Part shown: positions 1 through 11,197 of the stretch, one piece after another
How the letters are laid out: every line of letters starts with the position of its first letter
Position numbering within the stretch: position 1 is the stretch's first letter
Assembly: GCA_017893485.1 (NCBI GenBank)
Contig: CM030364.1
Location: 252,128,731 to 252,192,730, forward strand
DNA: 64,000 nt
Source of the DNA: Hemerocallis citrina
Lineage: Eukaryota > Streptophyta > Magnoliopsida > Asparagales > Asphodelaceae
Direction: 5' to 3'
The notes under the pieces: generated by a model
The model's input: only the letters and a program-made list of their open reading frames with translations
The model's database searches: none
What the model was told of the DNA's origin: nothing
Translations under genes and position numbers: made by a program

Positions 1-1128
1 CTTATCACAGTCATTTGTTTAATGAACAATTTTCAACACTGTAACTAAATGGCCTTTTTTCATGATCTAGGTTGTGCCAACGGACAGTGAAAGAACATTT
101 ATTCTGATTTGGATAGTTGATGTGTTAAATTGTTTATGAGTAAAAATCAAGTGTTCTGTGGAATTCTTACATGTAGATTATGAAGTTTGTTTATTCATCT
201 TATTGTGTTTCGTGGAATTCTATTATGAAGGTTGTTTATTCATCTTATTACGTTTCGTGGAATTTTAGTAGTAGATTATGAGGTTTCTTTATTTATGTTG
301 TTGAAATGTCTTGCAATTGCTTGATGCATGGGTAAAAAATAAAACATTTTCAATACACATGATTTATCATCTATAGATTTTTTTTAATGTTATGTAGATT
401 CAAATTGAATAGAATGAAATGTCAATTTTAATTCTGTACTGTATAATGTTCGTGGTGGGCAAACCATGCTAGTTGTGGCTTAGGAGTATTAGAGCCCATC
501 CCTTCATATATATTGTTTGCCATGTTACTGCATGTTTCCAACATCATACCTTTAAGGAATTGTCGTGCCGATGTTGTATTATGTCAGTTCATGCTTCCTA
601 GCTGTTGAGGCATGTTTCTCATACCCCTTTGAAAACCACTCAAGGCCCACCTGTCTCGGAAGTTGGATGCTTTTCGTATGCTATTTTGAATAAATGCTGG
701 TTGGCATCTAATATTGAACTGATACATGAAATTTATCTGATTTATTTTTGGTAGTGGTTTTTACTGTTTGCTTTATGTCATGTAACCAATCGCATTGCTC
801 CTTGGAATAGCTAATTGACAAGACCTTCATTAAGGCTTCTAGCCTTCTAGTCAGTTATCTCACTAGTTGTAATAATATAGTATATACGGAAGAATACGAA
901 TGAAAAGGCCTTGCAATTACACATACGAATATTCAGCATTCATTTTTATAACTGCTTGTGTCTAATTCTTACATTCTATGCATTTTCTGTTGAAGAGAAC
1001 ATGAGAAGTTTCTCATTATACTTTATTTTTCTTCGTCTCATATGCATCATTTAAAAAATTTAGTGTTCTCTGAATAATTTATTTTGATTTTGTATCGACT
1101 CATGCCTTCCAACTCTCTTTATTCTTAG
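1..1128 (+). other. Upstream intron sequence of the MPS1-like kinase gene
   Basis: AT-rich sequence without a supportable coding region. It ends in a pyrimidine-rich tract and TTCTTAG just before the exon at 1129, so it is read as the end of the intron preceding that exon. The exons for the kinase N-lobe and the long N-terminal region expected for MPS1 must lie upstream of the window. I see no repeat termini or RNA gene here. Confidence 0.6.
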
Positions 1129-1329
1129 GTGACAGATAAAACTTTGCTTCAAGAAGTATTGAATGGGTCAATGACTATAAAGGAAGGAAGGATCAAAGAT
1201 GATCAGTACATTTACATGGTTCTTGAATATGGAGAAATTGACTTGGCTCACATGCTTTCACACAAGTGGAAAGAGGCAGAAAGTTCAAATTGGAAAATTG
1301 ATGAGAATTGGCTCCGGTTTTATTGGCAG
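1129..1329 (+). CDS. MPS1: MPS1/TTK-like protein kinase, internal exon (hinge and start of C-lobe)
   Basis: A 201-bp phase-0 exon of 67 codons. It is bounded by an AG acceptor at 1127-1128 and a GT donor at 1330-1331. It encodes the kinase hinge ([16 protein letters not shown]) and the start of helix E (ENWLRFYWQ), the pattern of plant MPS1 kinases and related to the hinge of human TTK. Kinases of this family phosphorylate kinetochore proteins and drive the spindle assembly checkpoint. The ATP-binding glycine loop and catalytic lysine must be on exons outside the window. Open reading continues past the donor only by chance, to 1437. The next coding segment that fits in sequence and phase starts 44.5 kb downstream at 45858. 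The family call rests on conserved motifs in all three exons; whether the gene is still correctly spliced cannot be seen. Confidence 0.85.
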
Positions 1330-1709
1330 GTCCTATCATCATTTTGCATTATTGATTTTTTCCCTTTATCTTTTTTATTAGGTGGTATACTGCTAAGGCT
1401 CTTGGCTAGGTCTATAGTAATAACCCCGCAGTTTTAAAACAAAAGGAAATTTCTTGAACGGCTAATTAGTGACTGTAGTATGGAACCAGTAGTAACAGAA
1501 ATATGGTATTGCCAGTTTAGAACTGGTTTGCAATGTCACACTCCAGTATAATTTATCCATAACGTAAACCAGGTGACTAAAGACAAATGAAACCTTCAGA
1601 AAAGCTTCATTTACTTTACATATAGAAATTGGGTGAGTCTGGGTGACCCAAATAATCGTATTGTGCTTGATTTTCATTAACTAATAACATCAAGGCTATC
1701 ACTAGCCTG

Positions 1710-2659
1710 TGTTAGAAGAAGAATTTTAATAAAATAGAAATGCTAACAGTAATTGTGAAGAGTTACAATTACAGGAAATAAAATAACAAAACAAACCATA
1801 CAATAGAGAGTCGAGATTTGAATATCTCTGTTCTTAAAGCAATTTTCACCCCGTAGTGTGACGGTGATTGACGAAATGCCTCCCAGGATACAACTGTATT
1901 ACCTTTTTCCTGAAGAGCAGCATCCTAACTTCAGAGATCTGATCGAACTGGAGCTGTGTAGTATTCTCAGTATTGACTCAGAGAGGAAGAAGAAGAGGAA
2001 GATTGAGACTCGTTTTTTCAGAACTGTGCTTCTGGCAGACAAAATGGACTGGTTTTATAGGAGATTGAGAGCAACTGAAGGGTCCATTACTCTGTAACAG
2101 CAGAGTAATGGTCCACTATTCTGTAACAGCAGAGTAGTGGTTCAAAGTCATAACTGATGAGCCATTATTGCAGAGTAATGGTAGCAACTCAACAGTATAC
2201 TGGGGAAATTTTTTTTGACTGGGGCAAAAAAAATATAGGCCAGAGCCAAGCCAAGCCGAGCCAAGCCGAGCCGAGGCCGGGGCCGGAGCTGGAGCCGGGG
2301 CCGGGCTGCGCACGCACGTGCGTGTTTGTTATTTTGGCTAAGTCCTCTCTCCACTACACGTTAGTGGTAACCCCCGGGCCACACCATTTAGTCCAAATTT
2401 TTAGTATATATACTAGAAAAAACTTTACCCATTTCCGATATGGGACTATCCATTTTCTCCAAGTATCCAAGTTAGTACATAGCGAGTACTCAACTTTAGA
2501 CCAATATTTCTCATTCATACAGAATTTGTTTTTGGCACATGAGTACATCACGGAATAGTACTCGACGAGAGGAATATGATCCAATCAATTTCTGGCACCG
2601 CTGGTGGCTGGAGCCCACCGGAATCCGGCCCGAAAAATTTGCAAAAATATTTTCCAACA
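1710..2659 (-). repeat. 3' LTR of copia element A
   Basis: It is homologous along its length to 7400-8444. On the minus strand the motif TCCCATATCGG is followed by a TATA-like stretch (palindromic AGTATATATACT near 2403-2414), typical of plant LTR promoters. A GCC-AAG/GAG-rich simple repeat at about 2236-2315 is much shorter than in the other LTR. A plus-strand stretch of 80 open codons at 1858-2097 is conserved in the other LTR but has no ATG at its start. Confidence 0.9.
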
Positions 2660-3254
2660 ATTCCTCACATGAATGGAAATGACCAGACCATATAATCCAG
2701 ACACGACAGAAAGATACATGACAGAAAGACTCTGAGAATACAATTGGAAAAGCACTGCATCAGGAATGATAGTAATTTTTCAACTTTGAACCACCCTTAG
2801 TGAGTAGCCATCAGATTCACTTGACCAGGTAGTGAACATGATGTCTTGAATTACCCGGGCTTTAATGTGAACCTAGACAATAACTATCACACAGTTTCAT
2901 CTCCTCACAAAACTAAGTTCTTTTGTTGTGTTCATTTTGGCCTTGAACAATCCTGGTTAATCGTGAGTTAACTTGGAGAATGTAGCCTCTCTTCATTCTC
3001 CTAGAAATGGCCCCATTTCACACTCACAAGATGATTGCCCATAAAGAGTATCCTGCCATACCCCACTTTTATTTCAAAGCTATGGGAATTATTAAAAGCC
3101 AAGCTTATCCTAACTCTTTGCAGACAGTATTGTTTTATCATCCTAAGAGTGGGTATGAGATTTTAATCTCTCAGTGCTCACGTCGATTCAACAAGATTTG
3201 GTTGTCCTTTTGAACCTAGATCTTGAGATCTCCAATTCCTAGGTAGGGTTTCCA
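2660..3254 (-). other. 3' non-coding internal region of copia A
   Basis: It lies between the end of the RNase H frame (3255) and the 3' LTR. No coding sequence is seen. The expected polypurine tract next to 2660 is weak; the minus strand reads GTGAGGAAT before the LTR start. Confidence 0.6.
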
Positions 3255-3623
3255 TCAAGTATCCTCTTTCATCATAGGCTTTAAACCCATTCCTCTTGAT
3301 GATCTCACAATTTGCTCTCGTGACAAACCTTTAGTAAATGGATCCGCTAGGTTGTCGATCGATTTTATATACTCTATAGAGATTACTCCATTTGAGAGCA
3401 GTTGTCTAATGGTTTTGTGTCGCCTTCTGATATGACGAGACTTACCATTATACATACAACTCAGTGCCTGTGCTATAGCCGATTGGCTGTCACAGTGTAC
3501 ATATAAAGTAGGCATTGGTTTTTCCCACATGGGGATATCCTCTAAAAAGTTTCGAAGCCATTCTACTTCCTCTGCCGCTTTGTTTAAAGCAATAAACTCA
3601 GATTTCATGGTGGATCTGGCCAA
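3255..3623 (-). pseudogene. Copia A RNase H, C-terminal part
   Basis: A minus-strand frame of 122 codons encoding the end of a copia RNase H. It shows MARSTMKSEFIALNKAAEE, YVHCDSQSAIAQA and SIDNLADPFTKGL, the usual copia arrangement. The upstream frame (3634-4281) stops 10 bases before it, so the domain is split by a stop or frameshift inside the RNase H. It represents the last part of the pol polyprotein and ends 595 bp before the 3' LTR, leaving a sizeable non-coding tail. Confidence 0.85.
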
Positions 3624-3633
3624 TTACATTTGT

Positions 3634-5175
3634 TTAGGGGATTTCCATCCATGACACCGCTGCACCACCAAGTGTGAAGACATACCCACTTGTGGATTTT
3701 GAGTTCTTGGAGTCCGATATCCAGTTGGCGTCACTGTAGCCTTCTAGTACTGCTAGATATCTGGTATAATGCAGCGCATAACTCTGAGTATATTGCAGGT
3801 AGTTCAATACTCTAGTTATTCCTTTCCAGTGACTTCGTCCTGGATTACTTGTGTAGCGGCTCAGTATATTTACCGAATGTGCTAGGTCCGGTCTTGTACA
3901 ATTTGTTAAGTACATCAGACTACCGATTACACGTGCATATTTCAGTTGTGATATGCTGTCACCCGTGTTTTTGAACAAGTGAAGACTGGGATCCACAGGA
4001 CTTTTGGCAGTTCCATTCGAGTAATTCTTGAACCTTTCAAGTACTTTCTCAGCATAATGAGTTTGAGACAAAGTAATTTCCTTAGACGTCCTGGAAACTT
4101 TGTTTGCTAGTATGACGTCTGCAACTCCCAAATCTTTCATATCAAATTTGTCACTAAGCATGCTCTTAGTTTGTTTGATAATGTCATTATTGCTCCCAAT
4201 AATGAGCATGTCGTCTACATACAGACACCAGAATGTATCCATTTGGAGTATCTTTGATGTAGATACACTTATCACATTCATTTATTTTGAAACCATTTGA
4301 CATCATAACATTGTCAAATTTTGTATGCCACTGTTTTGGAGCTTATTTCAGTCCGTACAATGATTTTACAAGCCTGCACACCTTGTTTTCCTGTCCAGGA
4401 ACTACGTAACCCTCTGGTCGTTTCATGTATATTTTCTCTTCTAAATCTCCATTTAGAAGACAGTTTTTACATCCATTTAATGTATTTTGAGGTTACGTAG
4501 AGCTGCAATAGCTATCAGCATTCTTATGGAAGTTATTCTCGTGACTGGGGAATAAGTATCAAAGAAATCTAGGCCTTCCTTTGGCCTAAATCCTTGTACC
4601 ACAAGTCTCGCCTTATGCTTTTCTATTGAACCGTCTGGCTTCAATTTCTGCTTGAAAATCCATTTGCTTCCTAGAGCTTTACACCTAGAAGGCAAATAGA
4701 CCAACTTCCATGTATGATTTTGCATAATGGAGTCTATTTCACTTTTGATTGCTTCCTTCTACATAGGAGCATCAGGCATAGCCATTGCTTTCTTAAATGT
4801 TCTGGGCTCATTCTCTATCAGAAAGGTCGTTACAAAGTATGGACCAAATGACTTTGATGTTCTAGCCCGTTTACTTCGTCTAGGTTCATCATTATCATTT
4901 TCTGGTTCATCAACCAAAGTGCTTGCGTTCCCTTGCTCAAGTGTACGTTTGGGATACGTATTATCCTTGCACGGAAATACGTATTCAAAGAAGGAAGCAT
5001 TTCTTGATTCCATTATTGTATTCACATGGAAGTCCGGTATATCTGATTTATATACCAAGAACCGATATGCACTACTGTTGTGTGCGTAGCCTATGAATAT
5101 GCAATCAATGGTCTTAGGTCCAATTGTGACCTGTTTTGGATTAGGTACTGCCATTTTTGCTAGACACCCCCACAC
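3634..5175 (-). pseudogene. Copia A reverse transcriptase and start of RNase H
   Basis: Three minus-strand open pieces (4759-5175, 4477-4725, 3634-4281) together cover the end of integrase, the RT and the beginning of RNase H. Visible RT motifs are ALGSKWIFKQKLKPDGS and the catalytic CLYVDDMLI, followed by [10 protein letters not shown] and [20 protein letters not shown] of RNase H. Stops between pieces and phase changes near 4300-4470 and 4726-4758 break the frame. These proteins copy the element's RNA into DNA and remove the RNA strand; none can be made intact from this copy. Confidence 0.85.
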
Positions 5176-5349
5176 TTTGAGGTATTTATACGAAGGTACA
5201 TTTTCTTTCCACTTTTCGTATGGTATCCTGCCAGTTTTCTTGTGAGGTATTTTATTGAGAATATAGTTGGCAGTCAGCCACGCTTCCCTCTACATGTTTT
5301 GGGGTAATCCAGAATTCAACAACAAGGCATTCATCATCTCCTTTAGAGT

Positions 5350-6963
5350 TCAATTTTTGCGCTCGGCAGTACCGTTTGATTCAGGTGAGTAAGGAGCAGT
5401 TGTTTGATGAACTATTCCATGTTCAGAGCAGAACATATTAAATGGTGCATCATATTCTCCTCCTCTATCACTCCTAACGATTTTAATCGTTTTGCCAAAT
5501 GGATTCTCAACCTCAAGTTTATATTCCTTGAATTTATCCAAGGCCTCATTTTTGCTATGTAACAAGTATACATAACAGAATTTTGTGCAATCGTCTCTGA
5601 ATGTCACAAAGTACTTTTTGCCACCTCTTGTCTGCATGTATTTTAAATCACACAGATCTGTGTAAATTAGGCCTAGAGTTTCTGTGTTTCTTTCTACAGA
5701 ACGTGATGGAGTTTTAGTGAATTTGGCCTCCGTGCAAACTTCACATTTTTCGGAGTTGTCTACCTTAAATTTTGGTAGCAAATTCATGTTAATTAATCTA
5801 CGCATAGAATTGACATTAATATGGCCTAGTCTTTCATGCCAAACAGAAGAAGACTTAACAATATAGGCAATAGGAGTTATTTCATTAACTTTGGGAACAA
5901 CAGGAACAATAGTTTTAGGGATGACTGTCATTACATTAAACTTGAACAGTCCATCCTTCACATATCCTTTGCCCAAGTACACCCTATTTTTAGACAATAC
6001 AAAATCATCAGAAGCAAGAACAATCTTAAATCCATTCTTGCTTAGCAAAAAGCCTGATACCAAGTTCTTTCTAATATCTGGAACATGCAACACATTTGTG
6101 AGTGTTAGTTCCTTGCTTGAAGTCATCTTCAACACTATCTTCCCTGTTCCTGCAATTTTGGAGGTGGAAAAATTACTCATGAACAGCTGTTCATCCTTGT
6201 TGCACTTCTGGTATGAAGTGAACATCTCCTTGTCCGAGCAGATATGCTTGGTGGCCCCAGTATCGTACCACCATTCACGAGGATTGCTCCCCACAAGATT
6301 TACCTCTGATACTACAACACAGAGGTCCAAGTCAGAGAGGCCCGTGGACAAGTTCTCAGCTATGTGTGCATGAGATTTTTCATTCCCTTTTGCATGTCCA
6401 GTTCCTGCACGGTTGTTGTCCTTGCTGCGGCAGTCAGAAATTTTGTGCCCCAGCTTACCACACTTGTGGCACTTCCCAACAAACCTCTTTGCAGGAGGTT
6501 TTTTGTTTGAGGCCTGTGGCAAGAACTTTCTCTTTTTGCCCTTCAGTTCGTGCTCCTCCACGTTGGCCTTTTTATGGAATGATTTTCCATAGGACTTGCT
6601 AGCCTTGCGATTCTCCTCTTCGATCCGCAACCTGACAATGAGGTCTTCAAAAGATATCTCCTTTCGCTTGTGCTTGAGGTAGTTCTTGAAGTCCTTCCAT
6701 ATAGGTGGAAGCTTCTCGATGAACGCTGCAACCTGGAATGGTTCACACAGCGTCATGTTTTCTGCAGCGATATCGTGCATTATCACCTGCAGTTCCTGAA
6801 TTTGACTCACAACTGTCTTGGAGTCAACCATTTTGTAGTCCAGAAATTTGCCAACTATAAACTTTTTGGACCCCGCGTCTTCTGTTTTGTACTTCTCCAA
6901 AGACCCCCACATGAGTTTGGACATCTTGAAGACACAGTAGACGTTGTACAACGGGTCTACCAA
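5350..6963 (-). pseudogene. Copia A gag C-terminus, protease and integrase
   Basis: A 537-codon minus-strand frame. In order it holds the gag core (about residues 1-130), a lysine-rich stretch, one CCHC zinc knuckle [14 protein letters not shown] (about 164-177), the protease site [10 protein letters not shown], a pre-integrase motif [13 protein letters not shown], and the integrase core with [16 protein letters not shown] and [12 protein letters not shown]. The DTGA-type protease and one zinc knuckle are standard for copia. The frame stops right after the integrase ERKN motif. The remaining integrase is continued by shifted frames from 5175 downwards. Confidence 0.9.
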
Positions 6964-6990
6964 ACCATTCAGGATGTAGTTTTTGCAGAG

Positions 6991-7285
6991 CTAGTCACCC
7001 TGAGTCCATGCATCAACCGCAGCAACGGAGTGTGCATCCATTGGTGCCAGCATCGGGGCAGATTCAGTGAGAAACCTGTCCAGTTTCAAGGTGGTCAGGT
7101 AGAACTGCAACTTCCCTTGCCACTTCTTGAATCCAGTTCCATTGAACTTCTCTGGTTTTTCTCCCACAGTTATGTGTGGGCAGAATGACCGAATGTGCCG
7201 CAACCGATTGTGCAGTCACATTTTGGGTCACTAGTGTTTGTTCACTGATATGTCCACTCACATTATCATTTTGTGTATTTTCCAT
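6991..7285 (-). pseudogene. Copia A gag N-terminus, frameshifted
   Basis: Two overlapping minus-strand frames make up the start of gag. The first (7285-7064) begins with an ATG and reads MENTQNDNVSGHISEQTL. The second (7203-6991) continues the typical gag opening KFNGTGFKKWQGKLQFYL, so a one- or two-base shift lies in between. A stop near 6991 separates it from the main frame. The ATG at 7283-7285 lies about 115 bp inside the 5' LTR boundary, leaving a short leader at 7286-7399. Confidence 0.75.
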
Positions 7286-7399
7286 GTTCTGAAATAGTTG
7301 AAAACAGAACTGTTAGTTGTTTTTCCGAGATGATATCAGTACCTGTAAAAGATCTTCACAAAAACTGTTAGAACAGAGGAAAAATTTTGCTTTAAGATT

Positions 7400-8444
7400 G
7401 TTAGAACAAGAATTTCATAAAACAGAAATGCTTACAGTAATTGTGAAGAGTTACAATTACAAGAAATAAAATAACAAAACAAACCATACAATAAAGAGTC
7501 GAGATTTGACTATCTCTGTCCTTAAAGCAATTTTCGCCCCGTAGTGTGACGGTGGTTGACGAAATGCCTCTCAGGATACAACTGTATTACCTTTTTCCTG
7601 AAGAGCAACACCATAATTTCAGAGATCTGATCGAACTGGAGCTGTGTTGTATTCTCAGTATTGACTCAGAGAGGAAGAGGAAGAGGAAGATTGAGACTCG
7701 TTTTTTCAGAACTGTGCTTCTGGCAGACAAAATGGACTGGTTTTATAGGAGATTGAGAGCAACTGAAGGGTCCATTACTCTGTAACAGCAAAGTAATGGT
7801 CCACTACTCTGTAACAGCAAAGTAGTGGTTCAAAGTCATAACTGATGAGCCATTACTCTGCTGTTACAGAGTAATGGTAGCAGTTACTAAAGTTGAAAAG
7901 CCTCAACAGTAAACTAGGAAAAAAATTTCTGACTGGGGCAAAAAAAATATAAGCCAGAGCCAAGCCACGCCAGGCCAGGCCAGGCCAGACCAAACCAAAC
8001 CAAGCCAAGTCGGGCCGGGCCGAGCCGGGCCGAAGCCAAAGCCGAAGTCGAAGCCGAGTCTGAGGTTGGAGCTGGAGCCGGAGCCGGGGCTGGGTCGCGC
8101 GCGCGCGTGTTTGTTATTTTGGCTAAGTCCTCTCTCCACTACATTTTAGTGGTAACCCCCGAGCCACGCCCTTTAGTCCAAATTTTTAGTATAAATACTA
8201 GAAATTTTTTTACCCATTTCCGATATGGGACTATCCATTTTCTCCAAGTATCCAAGTTAGTACATAGCGAGTACTCAACTTTGGACCAACATTTCTCATT
8301 CATACAGAATTTATTTTTGGCACATGAGTACATCACGGAATAGTACTCGACGAGAGGAACATGATCCAATCAATTTTAGGCGCCGCCGGTGGCCGGAGCT
8401 CACCAGAATCCAGCCCGGAAAATCTGCAAAAACGTTTTCCAACA
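7400..8444 (-). repeat. 5' LTR of copia element A
   Basis: The direct repeat partner of 1710-2659. It is about 95 bp longer, mostly because its GCCAAG/GGCCAG-type simple repeat (about 7958-8100) has expanded. The 80-codon plus-strand frame at 7546-7785 matches that at 1858-2097 with about five amino-acid differences. The TATA-like palindrome here reads AGTATAAATACT (about 8188-8199). Confidence 0.9.
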
Positions 8445-8516
8445 ACCTGTACTTAAAATGAACATGATCTCATACATTCTGTTATGGGATTGTCTCGTCC
8501 ATATCCATATAGTCAT
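8445..8516 (+). other. Host intron remnant between elements A and D
   Basis: About 70 bp of original intron. It starts with the right TSD of A (ACCTG, 8445-8449) and ends with the left TSD of D (GTCAT, 8512-8516). Confidence 0.75.
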
Positions 8517-9032
8517 TGATGCTGCTTGCTTTTTGGGTGTGGGGGCAACAAGTATGAGTTCTTGTAATTTGTGTAGCGGAAGATGCGGTACTGGCGTTGA
8601 TCCGATCGTAGACCGTAGAACCGGCTCGGGAGTAGCAGGAGAGAGGTAGAGGCTGGGTGCTCGGCTCGGATCTAGTAGCTCGGCTTGGATCTTCGTGGCT
8701 CGGCCCGGTGTTTTGTACCTGCACACTGCCTAGAAACACCGGGAGAAATCTCGGCGACAGGCCTTCCGACGATCTAGTCAGTCACTGAGAAAGCAACAAT
8801 AGCTAAGGTTCAGGTGGGGAAAAGTTCATTACCTTTGAAAGTGAGGAGGGGGTCTGGTATTTATAGGCAGGGGTAAACGGGTCTGAGACTCTAATAGACC
8901 GGGTCGGACCCGTTCTCCTGTGGGCCTGAATGGGCTGAAGCCCGTTTGACCCGTTTGACCTGATGATCATAGGGGAGAAAATCTTAGGAGATCTGATGGC
9001 CCAGATGGGGCCACATCATCCACCCCATATCA
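8517..9032 (-). repeat. 3' LTR of element D
   Basis: On the minus strand it begins TGATATGGGGTGG and ends AGCAGCATCA, giving TGAT/ATCA termini. TATAAATA (plus 8858-8865) is the likely TATA box. Its first ~430 bp match 37022-37450, and it is also homologous to 47953-48410. It is flanked outside by the TSD GTCAT and inside by a polypurine tract. Confidence 0.85.
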
Positions 9033-9050
9033 GAAGCCTCCCACTCCTGG
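9033..9050 (-). other. Polypurine tract of element D
   Basis: The minus strand reads CCAGGAGTGGGAGGCTTC directly before the LTR start TGATATGG. The same arrangement occurs before the LTRs of F (48411) and B (44984). It primes plus-strand DNA synthesis and fixes D's orientation as minus. Confidence 0.75.
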
Positions 9051-9339
9051 AGGGCGGCGTAAGCCAGCCGTGGAGGAGTAGTCTGTCCCTGTAGGAAGAG
9101 TGGAGCGGTGTGTCTGGAGAGTATGATTTGTAGTTTCTTGGAGTGGTAAGTGGGGTAGGACGAAGGAGATTCTCCGAGGAAAGAGGCGTCGAGGGCCGAG
9201 GACTGATGGTCGGGAGCCAAACGTCGAGCGCCGAGCCAGAGCCTGAGCCGGGAATTTGGCTCAGAGCTTATGACTGGCGCTTCGAGGGTCGAGCATCGGT
9301 GGGCGAGCCTCCATGCTCGGATGCCAGGCTCATGACCGA

Positions 9340-10855
9340 GCGTCGAGCTCCCCCGCTGGCTGTTTAAAGCTAGGGGGTGGCTCGAGGTCACCGCCGAGAA
9401 TCGAGCCATCCAGCTTGCTGTAAAAGCTACGGGGTGGCTCGAGGTTACTGTTGAGCGTCGAGCCCCCCAGCTTGCTGTAACAGCCATGAGGTGGCTCCAG
9501 GTCAGTGCCGAGTGTCGATCCCCCAAGCTTGCTGTAAAAGCTAGGGGGTTGCTCGAGGTCACTGCCGAGCGTCGAGCCCCCCAGTTTGCTGTAAAAGCTA
9601 AGGGGTGACTCGAGGTTAGTGCCGAGCGTTGAGCCCCCATGTTTGCTGTAAAAGCCAGGGGGTGGCTCAAGGTTACTGCCGAGCGTCGAGCCCCTATCTT
9701 GCTATAAAAGCTAGGGGTGGCTCGAGGTTACTGCCGAGCGCTGAACCCCCCAGCTTGCTGTAAAAGCCAGGGGGGTGGCTCGAGGTCAGTGCCGAGCGTC
9801 GTGCCCCCTTGATTGCTGTAAAATCCAGGGGGTGGCTCGAGGTCACTGCCGAGTGTCGAGTCCCCAAGCTTGCTGTAAAAGCTACGGGGTGGCTCGAGGT
9901 CATTATCGAGCGTCGAGCTCCCCAGCTTGTTGTAAAGCTAGGGGGTGGCTCGAGGTCACCGCCGAGCGTCGAGCCCCCCAGCTTGCTGTAAAAGCTAAGG
10001 GTGGCTCGAGGTCACTGCCGAGCGTCGTGCCCCCAAGCTTGCTGTAAAAGCTAGGGTGTGGCTCGAGGTCACTGCCAAGCATCGAGCCCCCAAGCTTGCT
10101 GTAAAAACTAGGGGGTGGCTCGAGGTAATGCCGAGCGTCGAGCCCCCAGCTTGCTGTAAAAGCTAGGGGGTGGCTCGAGGTCAGTGCCGAGCGTCGAGCC
10201 CCCAAGCTTGCTGTAAAAGCTAGTGGGTGGTTCGAGGTCACTGCCGAGCGTTGAGCCCCCCAGCTTGCTGTAAAAGCTAGGGAATGGCTCGAGGTCAGTG
10301 TCGAGCGTCGAGCTCCCAAGTTTGCTGTAAAAGTTAGGAGGTGGCTTGAGGTCACTGCCGAGCATCGAGCCCCCCCCGCTGGTTGTAAAAGCTAGGCGGT
10401 GGCTCGAGGTCAGTGCTGAGCGTCGAGCCCCTAAGCTTGCTGTAAAAGCTAGGGGTTGGCTCGAGGTCAGTGCCGAGCGTCGAGCCCCCAAGCTTGCTGT
10501 AAAAGCTAAGGGGTGGCTCGAGGCCAGTGCTGAGCGTTGAGCCCCCAAGCTTGCTGTAAAAGCTAGGGGTGGCTCGAGGTTACTGCCGAGCGTCGAGCCC
10601 CCATTCTTGCTGAAAAAGCTAGGGTATGGCTCGAGATCACTGCCGAGCGTCGAGCCCCTCCAGCTTGCTGCAAAAGCTAGGGGGTGGCTCGCGGTCAGTG
10701 CCGAGTGTCGAGCCCCCAAGCTTGCTGCAAAAGTTAGGGGGTGGCTCGAGATCACTGCCGAGCGTCGAGCCCCCCATCTTGCTGTAAAAGCTAGGGGGTG
10801 GCTCGAGATCATTGCCGAGCATTGAGCCATCCAGCTTGCTATAAAAGCTAGGGCA
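9340..10855. repeat. Tandem array of ~57-bp units, about 25 copies, in element D
   Basis: Each unit reads roughly GCTAGGGGGTGGCTCGAGG, TCACTGCCGAGCG, TCGAGCCCCC, AAGCTTGCTGTAAAA. Two inverted repeats recur in each unit: GGCTCGA with TCGAGCC about 15 bases apart, and AGCTT with AAGCT about 7 bases apart. Because the unit has few stop codons, long open frames appear on both strands (for example 10108-10830 minus). They are repeat artefacts, not genes. The array lies between the polypurine tract and the antisense gene's promoter region. Confidence 0.9.
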
Positions 10856-10868
10856 TTGTATGTGATGC

Positions 10869-11065
10869 TGACGTCATGGGGGTGGAATTCGAGGCATTGA
10901 AATCCTATCAGTCGTTAGATCTTGATGATCAAGATTGAATCGATCAGGATTCCAACATAGAATTCGAGGCATTGAAATCTCATCAGCCATTAGATCTTGA
11001 TGATCAAGATTGAACGGTCAGGATTTTAACGCAGAAATCGAGGCATCGTTTATCACTCTATAAAT
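10869..11065 (+). promoter_or_regulatory. Putative promoter region of the antisense gene in D
   Basis: A perfect bZIP-type palindrome TGACGTCA lies at 10869-10876. Two 74-bp direct repeats (10887-10960 and 10961-11034) follow, each containing the palindrome TCTTGATGATCAAGA. A TATA box TCTATAAAT is at 11057-11065. A CT-rich leader (CTCTCTCTAAAAACGG near 11100) then precedes the ATG at 11198. This is plus-strand promoter architecture, opposite to element D. Confidence 0.6.
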
Positions 11066-11197
11066 CCTCCATTCCCCTCTCCATTTCTTCACTGTGTTCT
11101 CTCTCTAAAAACGGGAGCTTCTCTCTCTAACCTGCCGGCGATGAATTTTTCGTTGATCTCTCCGTTCACGGTATTCAGATTAGTATTTTCTTTTGTA

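Larger units (their letters stand above)
1710..8444 (-). mobile_element. Copia element A, full-length but decayed, LTRs 950 and 1045 bp
   Basis: Direct LTR copies at 1710-2659 and 7400-8444 flank a minus-strand gag-pol region. Read on the element's strand the LTR starts TGTTGGAAAA and ends TTCTAACA, normal TG...CA ends with a short inverted repeat. The flanks are GCCTG (1705-1709) and ACCTG (8445-8449), a 5-bp TSD with one mismatch. The domain order gag, zinc knuckle, protease, integrase, reverse transcriptase, RNase H is that of Ty1/copia. The LTRs differ at many positions and the coding region has many stops and frameshifts, so this is an old copy. Confidence 0.9.

Noticed and set aside
1330..1437. 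Extension of the kinase exon to the stop at 1437
   Set aside because: A GT donor at 1330 follows the conserved FYWQ, and the next kinase residues are found at 45858. The extension sequence is intron-like.
8984..10830. Several long open frames on both strands (for example 8984-9670 and 10108-10830 minus) encoding SHPLAFTASLGARRSALT-like repeats
   Set aside because: They are translations of the ~57-bp tandem array. The unit lacks stops in several frames, and the proteins show only the repeat period.
9340..10855. CRISPR-like appearance of regularly repeated sequence
   Set aside because: Units are contiguous tandem copies without unique spacers and lie in a plant retrotransposon.
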